From assembly GCA_900548545.1 (NCBI GenBank), contig URKX01000019.1, forward strand, positions 1 through 42,077: 42,077 bases of DNA, given 5' to 3'. Numbering within the stretch: the stretch's first letter is position 1; every line of letters begins with the position of its first letter. The notes beneath the pieces were generated by a model, which saw only the letters and a program-made list of their open reading frames with translations, had not been told where the DNA came from and ran no database searches. This stretch comes from an uncultured Oscillospiraceae bacterium. GTDB taxonomy: Bacteria > Bacillota > Clostridia > Oscillospirales > Acutalibacteraceae. Below are positions 1 to 7,747 of this stretch, one piece after another. The position numbers and the translations under genes are program-made.

Positions 1-530
1 CGGCGGTAGTCGCCGATGATCCGGCCGCGGCCGTAGGCGTCGGGCAGGCCGGTGATCAGCCCCACGTGGCGGGCGGCCTTGATCTCCGGGGTGTAGGCGG
101 AGAACACGCCGTCGTTGTGGGTCTTGTGCAGGCGGAACTCCTGCTCGATCTTATCGGAAACCTCATAGCCATAGGCTTTGCAGGCAGAGCGCACCATGCG
201 CATCCCGCCAAAGGGGTTGCAGGCCCGCTTCAGGGGCTCGTCGGTCTGCAAACCTACGATGATATCTTTCTCCTTGTCCAAATAGCCGGGGCCAAAGCTG
301 GTGACCGTGATCACCGTTTCGGTGTCCACCTTCAGCGCGCCGCCGTTTTGATGCTCCTGCCGCAGCAGGTCCTCAAACTTTTTCCGCACGTCCAGGGTGC
401 GCTGGGTGGGGCCGCAGAGGAAACTGCCGTCGCCGCCATAGGGGGTGTAGTTCTTCTGAATGAAGTTGCGCACGTCGATTTCGTCTTCCCACAGTCCTTT
501 TTGAAAGCCATTCCATTCTTGCCGCTTCAT
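1..530 (-). CDS. pflB: Formate C-acetyltransferase (pyruvate formate-lyase), N-terminal part
   Basis: Glycyl-radical enzyme that converts pyruvate and CoA to acetyl-CoA and formate in anaerobic fermentation. The gene runs off the left edge, so only about 176 N-terminal residues are visible and the active-site cysteines and radical glycine lie outside. The translation starts MKRQEWNGFQ and contains the PFL-typical stretches NFIQKNYTPY, NPFGGMRM and KTHNDGVFSAYTP. The ATG at 528-530 is chosen because an AAAGG ribosome binding site lies about 10 bases upstream (541-546); another ATG at 538-540 is out of frame. The leader carries a ZTP riboswitch and intrinsic terminator (600-707), so expression is probably set by ZTP, a signal of 10-formyl-tetrahydrofolate shortage. 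That fits an enzyme that makes formate. Family assignment is secure. Confidence 0.93.
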   Translation of the reverse strand, partial: MKRQEWNGFQKGLWEDEIDVRNFIQKNYTPYGGDGSFLCGPTQRTLDVRKKFEDLLRQEHQNGGALKVDTETVITVTSFGPGYLDKEKDIIVGLQTDEPLKRACNPFGGMRMVRSACKAYGYEVSDKIEQEFRLHKTHNDGVFSAYTPEIKAARHVGLITGLPDAYGRGRIIGDYR

Positions 531-599
531 AGGGTACCATCCTTTCTATATGCAAAAGACACAGGTGAACAAACTGACAATTCGCCGCCAAACAGCCGC

Positions 600-631
600 A
601 AAAAAAGGCAGTATCGCGCGGCGACACTGCC
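600..631 (-). terminator. Intrinsic terminator in the pflB leader (riboswitch expression platform)
   Basis: Read on the minus strand, an 11-bp stem (one G-U) with a 3-base loop occupies 631-607 and is followed by seven Ts at 606-600. It lies between the pflB promoter and the pflB start, so it can only be an attenuator. Its 5' arm begins inside the conserved CTGGGC segment of the ZTP aptamer, so aptamer folding and terminator folding should exclude each other. Confidence 0.88.
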
Positions 632-707
632 CAGACGGTCGGCAAAACGGCACATTCCCTGCTCCCCTGTGGTGAAGTCCACATCAGCCCGTCAGTTGCA
701 GGGGCCT
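625..707 (-). ncRNA. ZTP riboswitch (pfl RNA motif)
   Basis: On the minus strand the sequence shows the hallmarks of the pfl/ZTP aptamer in order: an AACTGACGGG segment (698-688), a GTGG/CCAC helix, a linker, and the 3' block GCCGACCGTCTGGGC. The 3' block forms the short terminal helix with its conserved loop. The block is nearly identical to the ZTP aptamer of Fusobacterium ulcerans as I remember it. The aptamer begins at the predicted transcription start and its 3' end overlaps the terminator stem. This predicts antitermination (ON) when ZTP/ZMP accumulates under folate stress. The family and its link with pfl genes are established; the switching direction is inferred from the overlap. Confidence 0.9.
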
Positions 708-716
708 TGTGACACT

Positions 717-745
717 ATCATACCAGAGCGGTGTGGAAATTGCAA
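717..745 (-). promoter_or_regulatory. Promoter of pflB
   Basis: On the minus strand, -35 TTGCAA (745-740), a 17-base spacer and -10 TATGAT (722-717). The predicted start near 710 coincides with the 5' end of the ZTP aptamer, which supports both calls. Confidence 0.75.
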
Positions 746-905
746 GAGGGGAAATTGAGAATTTTTGCTATTTTTGCAAAGCGCACAAAAAAGTGCTCCA
801 TCCAGGGCCTCAGCGTTTTTTTCGCGCCATCAAAGCGCCCCATGCCGCGGCAACCAAAACCAAGGGCGCCGCCCGGAAAAAACTTTCCCCAGCCCCATGG
901 CCCCC

Positions 906-934
906 TTTTAACGGGAGGCTTTTTATGGTATACT
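906..934 (+). promoter_or_regulatory. Putative promoter of the ABC exporter operon
   Basis: TTTTAA (906-911), 17 bases, TATACT (929-934), 40 bases before the GTG start of the first ABC gene. The -35 box is weak. Between the pflB promoter and this site (746-905) I see no gene or clear structure. Confidence 0.5.
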
Positions 935-973
935 ATTGCATCAGAAACAATTTCACCCGAAAGGACGATCCCT

Positions 974-2707
974 GTGAAAAGCTTATTCGCCTATATGCGC
1001 GGTTATAAAAAGGAGTGTATCCTGGGCCCCCTGTTCAAGCTGTTAGAGGCCACCTTCGAGCTGCTGGTGCCTCTGGTCATGGCCGCCGTCATCGACGTGG
1101 GCATCAAAAACGCCGACCGGGGCTACATTGGCCGGATGTGCCTGGTGATGGCCGGGCTGGGCGTTGTGGGGCTTGTTTGCTCCATCACGGCCCAGTTTTT
1201 TGCGGCCAAGGCCTCGGTGGGCATTGCTGCCAGGCTGCGGCACAACCTGTTTGCCCACATCCAAGAATTGAGCTTCTCCGAAATGGATACGGTGGGTACC
1301 TCCACCCTGATCACCCGCATGACCAGCGACATCAACCAGGTGCAAAACGGCCTGAACCTGGCTTTGCGCCTGCTGCTGCGGTCGCCCTTTGTGGTGTTCG
1401 GCGCCATGGTGATGGCCTTCACCATCGATGTGCCGGCGGCTTTGGTGTTCGTGGTGACCATCCCCCTGCTGGCGGCGGTGGTGTTCGGCGTGATGCTGTG
1501 GACCATGCCCCGGTATAAGACCGTCCAGTCCGGGTTGGATAAAGTCCTGGGCGCTACCCGGGAAAACCTCACCGGCGTCCGGGTCATCCGGGCCTTTGGC
1601 CGGGAAGAGGCCGAAACCAAGCGCTTTGAAACGGAGAACAACGCCCTGACCAAGCTCCAGGAGCACGTGGGGCGTGTCTCCGCCCTGATGAACCCGGTCA
1701 CCTATGTGATCATCAACCTGGCGGCGGTAGTCCTGCTGTGGGTGGGCGCCATCCGGGTGGACACGGGCATCCTCACCCAAGGCGCCGTGGTGGCCTTACT
1801 CAACTATATGTCCCAGATCCTGGTGGAGCTGATCAAGCTGGCCAACCTGATCATCAACATCACCAAGGCCCTGGCCTGCATGGGCCGTGTCCAGGCTGTG
1901 CTGGACACCCCCTCCTCCATGAGTTCCCCCCAGGCTGCGCCTGCCTCAGAAGAGCGGGGCAGTGTGGTGTTTGAAGGCGTGGGCCTGACCTACCAGGGTG
2001 CCGGCGGCGCCTCCCTTGCCGGCCTGAGCTTCTCCGTGGCCCCCGGGGAAACGGTGGGCGTCATCGGCGGCACAGGCAGCGGCAAGTCCTCTTTGGTGAA
2101 CCTGATCCCCCGGTTTTACGACGCCACCAACGGCGCGGTGCTGGTGGACGGGGTGAATGTGCGGAAGTACCCCCTGGGGCAGCTGCGGCAAAAGGTGGGG
2201 GTGGTGCCCCAGAAGGCGGCCCTGTTCACCGGCACCATCCGGGACAACCTGCTGTGGGGCAACCCCTCCGCCACGGAGGAAGAGCTGTGGCAGGCGCTGG
2301 AAACAGCCCAGGCCAAGGAGTTCGTGGAGCAAAAGCCCGGGGGCTTGGATGAGCCGGTGGCCCAGGGGGGCAAGAACTTCTCCGGCGGCCAGCGGCAGCG
2401 GCTGACCATTGCCCGGGCCCTGGTGCGCAAACCCGAGATCCTCATCCTGGACGACAGCGCCAGTGCCCTGGACTTTGCCACCGATGCCCGGCTGCGGAAA
2501 GCCATCCGGGAAATGGAGGGCGGGCCCACGGTGTTTATCGTCAGCCAGCGGGCCTCCTCCATCCGCTATGCGGATAAGATCCTTGTCCTGGACGACGGCC
2601 AGGCCGTGGGCATTGGCACCCACGAGGAACTGCTGCGGTCCTGCGAAGTGTACCGGGAGATCTTCGCTTCCCAATACCAGGCCGAAGGAAAGGGGGCCAC
2701 AGCATGA
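974..2707 (+). CDS. ABC exporter half-transporter, subunit with degenerate ATP site
   Basis: A 577-residue type IV ABC exporter subunit. An N-terminal six-helix membrane domain covers about residues 15-300 and the nucleotide-binding domain follows. Walker A (GGTGSGKSS) is near residue 364 and the signature FSGGQ near 469. Walker B reads LILDDSASALD, with Asp where the catalytic Glu should be, and the H-loop reads IVSQRAS, with Gln in place of His near 524. In heterodimeric exporters such as TM287/288, BmrCD and EfrCD these changes mark the subunit that contributes the non-hydrolysing ATP site. The GTG start at 974 is chosen for the GAAAGGA ribosome binding site at 959-964; the frame stays open upstream but without family similarity. 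Its ATGA overlap with the next gene supports a fixed heterodimer. The substrate is unknown (drugs, lipids or peptides are possible). Confidence 0.9.
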   Translation: MKSLFAYMRGYKKECILGPLFKLLEATFELLVPLVMAAVIDVGIKNADRGYIGRMCLVMAGLGVVGLVCSITAQFFAAKASVGIAARLRHNLFAHIQELSFSEMDTVGTSTLITRMTSDINQVQNGLNLALRLLLRSPFVVFGAMVMAFTIDVPAALVFVVTIPLLAAVVFGVMLWTMPRYKTVQSGLDKVLGATRENLTGVRVIRAFGREEAETKRFETENNALTKLQEHVGRVSALMNPVTYVIINLAAVVLLWVGAIRVDTGILTQGAVVALLNYMSQILVELIKLANLIINITKALACMGRVQAVLDTPSSMSSPQAAPASEERGSVVFEGVGLTYQGAGGASLAGLSFSVAPGETVGVIGGTGSGKSSLVNLIPRFYDATNGAVLVDGVNVRKYPLGQLRQKVGVVPQKAALFTGTIRDNLLWGNPSATEEELWQALETAQAKEFVEQKPGGLDEPVAQGGKNFSGGQRQRLTIARALVRKPEILILDDSASALDFATDARLRKAIREMEGGPTVFIVSQRASSIRYADKILVLDDGQAVGIGTHEELLRSCEVYREIFASQYQAEGKGATA

Positions 2708-4455
2708 GCGCGCAGAAAGCCAGAAAGGGCACACTGAAAAAAGTGCTGGGCTACATCCGGCCCTATTGGGTGCTGGTGGGCCTTTCCGTTTTGCTGGCGG
2801 CGGCCACCGTGGCGGCCAGCTTGTACATCCCCATCTTGACCGGCAACGCCGTGGATCGGATCGTGGGGCCGGGCAATGTGGAGTTTGCCGGGATCGTGAA
2901 GATCCTAGTGCGCATCGGCGTGGTGATCGGCCTGGCAGCCCTGTCCCAGTGGGTGATGAGCCTGATTAACAACCGGATCACCTACCGGGTGGTGCGGGAC
3001 ATCCGCAACGAGGCCTTCCGGAAGATCCAGATCCTCCCTCTGAAGTATATTGACAGCCATCCCACCGGCGAGGTGGTCAGCCGGGTCATCGCCGACGTGG
3101 ACCAGTTTGCCGACGGCTTGCTCATGGGCTTTACCCAGCTGTTCACCGGTGTCATCACCATTTTGGGCACCCTGTGCTTCATGCTCAGCGTCAACGTGCT
3201 CATCACCGTGGTGGTGGTGGTCATCACCCCTGTGTCCCTGGTGGTGGCGGCCTTCATCGCCAAGCGCACCTACGATATGTTCCGGCTCCAGTCCCAGGTC
3301 CGGGGCGAGCAGACCGGCTTTGTGGAAGAGATGGTCCAGGGCCAGAAAGTGGTCCAGGCTTTCGGCCGGGAGCGGGACTCCCTGGAGAAGTTCGATGAGA
3401 TCAACGAGCGGCTGCGGGGATGCAGCCTGCGGGCCATCTTCTTCTCCTCCATCACCAACCCCTCCACCCGGTTCGTCAACTCCCTGGTGTACACCGGCGT
3501 GGGCATTGTGGGCGCCCTGAGCGTGGTTTCCGGCAACCTGTCCGTGGGCCAGCTCTCCGCCTTCTTAAGCTACGCAAACCAGTACACCAAGCCCTTTAAC
3601 GAGATCTCCGGCGTGGTCACCGAGCTGCAAAACGCCCTGGCCTGCGCCGGGAGGGTGTTTGAGCTCATCGAAGAGCAGCCCCAGACCCCCGACAGCGCCA
3701 ACGCCCGGGTGCTCCAGGACGCCCAGGGCGCCGTGTCCATCCGGGAAGTGGGATTTTCCTACCAGAAGGACCGGCCCCTCATTGAAAACTTCAACCTGGA
3801 AGTCAAACCCGGCCAGCGGGTGGCCCTGGTGGGCCCCACCGGCTGCGGCAAGACCACGGTGATCAACCTGCTGATGCGGTTCTACGATGTGGACGAGGGT
3901 TCCATCCAGGTGGAGGGCACCGATATCCGCCGCATCACCCGCCACAGCCTGCGGAAGAATTACGGCATGGTGCTCCAAGATACCTGGCTGAAGCGGGGGA
4001 CCATCCGGGAGAACATCGCCTATGGCAAGCCAGACGCCACTTTGGAAGAGGTGGTAGAGGCTGCCAAAGCCGCCCACGCCCACAGCTTCATCAAGCGGCT
4101 GCCCCAGGGGTATGACACGGTCATCGGGGAAGACGGCGGCAATATCTCCCAGGGCCAGAAGCAGCTTCTGTGCATCGCCCGGGTGATGCTGTGCCTGCCC
4201 CCCATGCTGATCCTGGACGAGGCCACCTCCTCCATCGATACCCGCACGGAGATCCGTATCCAGAAGGCCTTCCAGAAGATGATGCAGGGCCGCACCAGCT
4301 TTATCGTGGCCCACCGGCTGTCCACCATCCGGGACGCGGACACCATCCTGGTGATGCGGGACGGCCACATCATCGAGCAGGGCAGCCACGAGAGCCTGCT
4401 GGAAAAAGGCGGCTTCTACGCGGAGCTTTACAACAGCCAGTTCGACCACAGCTAA
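2704..4455 (+). CDS. ABC exporter half-transporter, catalytic subunit
   Basis: A 583-residue partner of the preceding subunit, starting at an ATG inside its stop codon (ATGA). It has a membrane domain at about residues 15-300, then an ATPase domain with Walker A GPTGCGKTT near 376, consensus Walker B LILDEATSSID near 501 and a canonical H-loop VAHRLS near 534. The signature motif is altered to ISQGQ, which in heterodimeric exporters faces the degenerate ATP site of the partner. The two proteins therefore carry complementary changes: one canonical ATP site (Walker A/B of this protein with FSGGQ of the other) and one degenerate site. The operon ends at the terminator at 4525. No dedicated regulator gene lies next to it. 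Confidence 0.92.
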   Translation: MSAQKARKGTLKKVLGYIRPYWVLVGLSVLLAAATVAASLYIPILTGNAVDRIVGPGNVEFAGIVKILVRIGVVIGLAALSQWVMSLINNRITYRVVRDIRNEAFRKIQILPLKYIDSHPTGEVVSRVIADVDQFADGLLMGFTQLFTGVITILGTLCFMLSVNVLITVVVVVITPVSLVVAAFIAKRTYDMFRLQSQVRGEQTGFVEEMVQGQKVVQAFGRERDSLEKFDEINERLRGCSLRAIFFSSITNPSTRFVNSLVYTGVGIVGALSVVSGNLSVGQLSAFLSYANQYTKPFNEISGVVTELQNALACAGRVFELIEEQPQTPDSANARVLQDAQGAVSIREVGFSYQKDRPLIENFNLEVKPGQRVALVGPTGCGKTTVINLLMRFYDVDEGSIQVEGTDIRRITRHSLRKNYGMVLQDTWLKRGTIRENIAYGKPDATLEEVVEAAKAAHAHSFIKRLPQGYDTVIGEDGGNISQGQKQLLCIARVMLCLPPMLILDEATSSIDTRTEIRIQKAFQKMMQGRTSFIVAHRLSTIRDADTILVMRDGHIIEQGSHESLLEKGGFYAELYNSQFDHS

Positions 4456-4524
4456 ACCAGTTATGGGATGGCTGGCCCCCTGGGCCAATGCCCCTGGGGC
4501 GTCACAGCTGACAGAAATAGGAAA

Positions 4525-4554
4525 AGCGCTTCCCAGAGGGGAGGCGCTTTTTTT
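4525..4554. terminator. Intrinsic terminator after the ABC exporter operon
   Basis: A 10-bp stem (4525-4534 with 4539-4548, one G-U) closed by AGAG and followed by seven Ts on the plus strand. On the minus strand the same stem is followed by four Ts, so it may also serve the convergent Smr gene. Confidence 0.85.
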
Positions 4555-4579
4555 GCGTGATTTTCCGGCAGGCAGGGGA

Positions 4580-4828
4580 TTATTGCAGCAGCAGCCGTGT
4601 TTCCCCAGGGTTCAGGCTGGGCAGGATGGCCTTTACCCGGGGGTGGGAGAAGTCCTGGCGGATCATGTCCCGCAGTGCGGTGCCGTTTTGGTAGCCGTGG
4701 ATCACCCGCAGCTCGGTGAGGTTTTTGGGGGCGGCGTCCAGCCACCCGGTGAGGATGGCTTTGGCGTCCTGTTGGTACAGGCCGTGAAGGTCGGCTGTGG
4801 CCAGGGTGCCTTGCAGTTTAAAGCGCAT
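4580..4828 (-). CDS. Small Smr-domain protein
   Basis: An 82-residue protein that is essentially one Smr (small MutS-related) domain. The N-terminal part has DLHGLYQQDA, matching the LDLHG-type motif. The second half has LRVIHGYQNGTALRDMI, matching the (V/I)IHG-x-G-x-LR motif typical of Smr domains with endonuclease or nucleic-acid-binding activity. The ATG at 4826-4828 is preceded by AAAGGAG about 10 bases upstream; the frame continues further upstream but with low-complexity sequence. Stand-alone Smr proteins are common in Firmicutes and in most cases their role is unproven. No mutS gene is adjacent. The gene is convergent with the ABC operon and divergent from the P-type ATPase gene. Confidence 0.8.
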   Translation of the reverse strand: MRFKLQGTLATADLHGLYQQDAKAILTGWLDAAPKNLTELRVIHGYQNGTALRDMIRQDFSHPRVKAILPSLNPGETRLLLQ

Positions 4829-4879
4829 GGGATGGGGTCTCCTTTCCAGGGAAAAGGGCAGCCTGCTTTTTTTACGGTT

Positions 4880-4908
4880 AGTATAAGCGCAAAAAAGCGG
4901 GGAGACAA
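4880..4908 (-). promoter_or_regulatory. Putative promoter of the Smr gene
   Basis: On the minus strand TTGTCT (4908-4903), 17 bases, TATACT (4885-4880), about 50 bases before the Smr ATG. Confidence 0.6.
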
Positions 4909-4974
4909 GCCAAAACAATGAAAAATGAATTTTTTGGAAATTTTTCTATTTTTGATGGAAGTTTTTTTGCAATA

Positions 4975-4983
4975 TGTTATACT
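4975..4983 (+). promoter_or_regulatory. Extended -10 promoter of the P-type ATPase gene
   Basis: TG-T-TATACT forms an extended -10 element 34 bases before the TTG start. No convincing -35 box is visible in the T-rich upstream sequence. Confidence 0.5.
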
Positions 4984-5016
4984 GCTTTTTAGAAAATTAC
5001 AAAGGAGGCATTTGTT

Positions 5017-7638
5017 TTGAACCCCTATACCATCTCCCGGGAAGATCTTCTGAAAGAGCTTTCCGTTTCGCCGGAGCGCGGGCTTTCCACCCAAGAGGCC
5101 CAAGAGCGCCTGGCAAAATATGGGGAGAACAAGTTGACCGAAAAAAAGAAAAAAACGAACCTTCAGCGGTTCCTCGACCAGTTCAAAGACGCCATGATCA
5201 TCATCCTGCTGGTGGCGGCGGCAGTGAGTTTCGGCGTGGCCTGTTTTGGCCATGACCCCATGGAGTTTTTTGAGCCGGCTTTGATCCTCCTCATTGTAGT
5301 GCTCAACGCCGTGCTGGGGATGATGCAGGAATCCAAGGCGGAAAAGGCGCTGGACGCCTTGAAAAACCTGTCTGCCCCTCACGCCCGGGTGCTTCGGGAC
5401 GGGAAGGAGCAGGTCATCGATGCTTCCCAGTTGGTACCCGGCGACATCATCCGCTTGGAGGCCGGGGACTTTATCCCCGCTGACGTCCGGCTTTTAAAGA
5501 GCGTCAGCCTGAAAAGCGAGGAAGCTGCCCTGACCGGGGAGAGCGTCCCTGCGGAAAAGGACGCCGGCCAGGAGATCCCGGAAAACGCGCCCCTGGGGGA
5601 CCGGGCCAATATGGTGTTTTCCGGGTGCAGCATCACCTACGGCACCGCCACAGCGGTGGTCACCGGCACGGGGATGCGCACGGAAATGGGCAAAATCGCC
5701 GGCCTGCTGGAAGGCGAAGCCGAAACCCAAACGCCCCTGCAGCAAAAGCTGGCCCAGCTGGGGAAATACCTGGGCTTTTTGGCCTTGGCTGCCTGCGCGG
5801 TGATCTTCGCAGTGGGGCTGTTTAACGGCATCCCTGTGCTGGAGATCTTTATGACTTCCGTTTCCCTGGCGGTGTCCGCCATCCCGGAGGGCCTGCCCGC
5901 TATCGTCACCATCGTGCTGGCCATTGGCGTCCAGCGGATGGTGAAGAAAAATGCCCTCATCCGCCGCCTGCCTGCGGTGGAGACGTTGGGCAGCGCCTCG
6001 GTGATCTGCTCGGATAAGACCGGCACCCTCACCCAGAACCGTATGACCCTCACCAAAGTCTGGGTGGAAGGGGAACCCGCGCTGGAGGCGGTGTCCTCCC
6101 AGAACAGCCAGGCTGCCCGGAAGCTGCTGCAATACGGCGCCCTGTGCTGCGACGGTTCCGTCACCTTTGGGGAGGACGGCAGCGAGCAGCATATTGGCGA
6201 CCCCACCGAAACGGCGATCTTGGTGGCGGCCCACAAAAACGGCATGGAGCAGGGCGCCCTGGAGAAGGCGGCCCCCCGGCTGGCGGAATTGCCCTTCGAC
6301 TCTGACCGGAAACTGATGACCACGGTCAACCGCATCGATGGGCAGCTGGTGGCCATTGTAAAGGGCGCCTTTGACATGATGGCAGCCCGGTGCGTTTCCG
6401 GGGACCTGTCCGCCGCCCAGGAGAAAAACGAAGAGATGAGCCGCCAAGCGCTGCGGGTGCTGGCGGTGGGGTATAAGCCGCTGGAGGAGGTCCCGGAGGA
6501 GCTTACCAGCGACACCTTGGAAACCGGGCTGACCCTGTTGGGCCTGGTGGGCATGATCGACCCGCCCCGTCCGGAAGCGAAAGCCGCCGTGGCAACTTGC
6601 CGCCAGGCGGGGATCAAGCCGGTGATGATCACCGGCGACCATGTGGTGACTGCCTCCGCCATCGCCCGGGAACTGGGCATTTTAGAGGAGGGGGACCGGG
6701 CCATTACCGGGGCCCAGCTGGACGATATGACCGACCAGGAGCTGGACAAAGAGGTGGCCCGCATTTCCGTGTATGCCCGGGTGTCCCCGGAGAATAAGAT
6801 CCGCATTGTGAAAGCTTGGCAGCGCCAGGGCCAAGTGGTTTCCATGACCGGCGATGGAGTCAACGACGCCCCGGCCCTGAAGGCCGCGGACATTGGGTGC
6901 GCCATGGGCATCACCGGCACCGACGTGGCCAAGGGCGCCGCGGACATGACCCTTACCGACGACAACTTTGCCACCATTGTGGACGCTGTCCGGGAGGGCC
7001 GGGGCATTTACGCCAACATCCGCAAAGTGGTGGGTTTCCTGCTGGGCACTAACATCGGCGAGGTGCTCACTGTGTTCTTCGCCATGATCCTGTGGCATAA
7101 AACGCCGCTTTTGTCCATGCAGCTGTTGTGGATCAACCTGGTCACCGACAGCCTTCCCGCCATCTCCCTGGGCATGGAGGCCGTGGAGGACGACGTGATG
7201 GACCAAAAGCCCAAGCCCAAGGACGAGGGGATCTTCGCCCACGGCCTGGGGGTGCGGGTGGTGCTGCAAGGGTGTATGTTTGCCCTGTTGACCCTGACCG
7301 CTTTTGTGCTGGGGGAGCGCTTCGGCGGCTCCTTGGAAGCTGGCCAGACCATGGCTTTCCTGGTGCTGTCCCTTACCCAGATCGTCCAGGCGTTCAATAT
7401 GCGCAGCGAGCATTCGCTGTTCCGCATCGGGCCTTTTACCAACAGGAAATTAAACGGCGCGGCGCTGATTTCCTTGGCGCTGGTGGCCTTTGTGCTGGTT
7501 ACCCCGGTGCGCATCGCCTTTGGGCTGGTGCTGTTGCCCGGTTGGCTGTATTTAGTGTGGCTGGGGCTGATTTTGGTGCCCCTGGTGGTGATGGAATTGG
7601 CTAAAGCCGTGGGCCTTGTGCGGAAGCGCCATCATTGA
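5017..7638 (+). CDS. Cation-translocating P-type ATPase, calcium type
   Basis: An 873-residue P2-type ATPase that probably exports Ca2+ across the cytoplasmic membrane. In order it shows an N-terminal cation-ATPase domain, the actuator motif TGES (near 172), PEGLP in M4 (near 290), the phosphorylated aspartate in DKTGT (near 333), the hinge GDGVNDA (near 611), NIGEV in M5 (near 678) and WINLVTD in M6 (near 704). The M4 Glu, M5 Asn/Glu and M6 Asn/Thr/Asp correspond to calcium ligands of SERCA. The M8 position equivalent to SERCA E908 appears to be Gln (LTQIVQAFN), as in plasma-membrane pumps, which suggests one Ca2+ per cycle (inference). The TTG start at 5017 is set by AAAGGAGG at 5001-5008. 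It is a single-gene unit ending at the terminator at 7663. Confidence 0.92.
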   Translation: MNPYTISREDLLKELSVSPERGLSTQEAQERLAKYGENKLTEKKKKTNLQRFLDQFKDAMIIILLVAAAVSFGVACFGHDPMEFFEPALILLIVVLNAVLGMMQESKAEKALDALKNLSAPHARVLRDGKEQVIDASQLVPGDIIRLEAGDFIPADVRLLKSVSLKSEEAALTGESVPAEKDAGQEIPENAPLGDRANMVFSGCSITYGTATAVVTGTGMRTEMGKIAGLLEGEAETQTPLQQKLAQLGKYLGFLALAACAVIFAVGLFNGIPVLEIFMTSVSLAVSAIPEGLPAIVTIVLAIGVQRMVKKNALIRRLPAVETLGSASVICSDKTGTLTQNRMTLTKVWVEGEPALEAVSSQNSQAARKLLQYGALCCDGSVTFGEDGSEQHIGDPTETAILVAAHKNGMEQGALEKAAPRLAELPFDSDRKLMTTVNRIDGQLVAIVKGAFDMMAARCVSGDLSAAQEKNEEMSRQALRVLAVGYKPLEEVPEELTSDTLETGLTLLGLVGMIDPPRPEAKAAVATCRQAGIKPVMITGDHVVTASAIARELGILEEGDRAITGAQLDDMTDQELDKEVARISVYARVSPENKIRIVKAWQRQGQVVSMTGDGVNDAPALKAADIGCAMGITGTDVAKGAADMTLTDDNFATIVDAVREGRGIYANIRKVVGFLLGTNIGEVLTVFFAMILWHKTPLLSMQLLWINLVTDSLPAISLGMEAVEDDVMDQKPKPKDEGIFAHGLGVRVVLQGCMFALLTLTAFVLGERFGGSLEAGQTMAFLVLSLTQIVQAFNMRSEHSLFRIGPFTNRKLNGAALISLALVAFVLVTPVRIAFGLVLLPGWLYLVWLGLILVPLVVMELAKAVGLVRKRHH

Positions 7639-7662
7639 TCCCGTATTCCTTTCAATAAAAAG

Positions 7663-7697
7663 AGAGCCGCCTTCTGAAAAGAGGGCGGCTCTTCTTA
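7663..7697. terminator. Bidirectional terminator between the ATPase and esterase genes
   Basis: A 13-bp stem (7663-7675 with 7680-7692) closed by a GAAA tetraloop. A T-rich tail follows on the plus strand and, reading the minus strand, a CTTTTTATT tail. It sits between two convergent genes and can serve both. Confidence 0.88.
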
Positions 7698-7747
7698 TGG
7701 CGCAGGAGGAAACACCCCTGAGGCAGCTGCCCCAGGGGTGTGGGTTT

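Noticed and set aside
373..684. Minus-strand open frame of about 100 codons at the pflB start
   Set aside because: It overlaps the ZTP aptamer, the terminator and the pflB coding sequence in another frame, and the protein has no family similarity.
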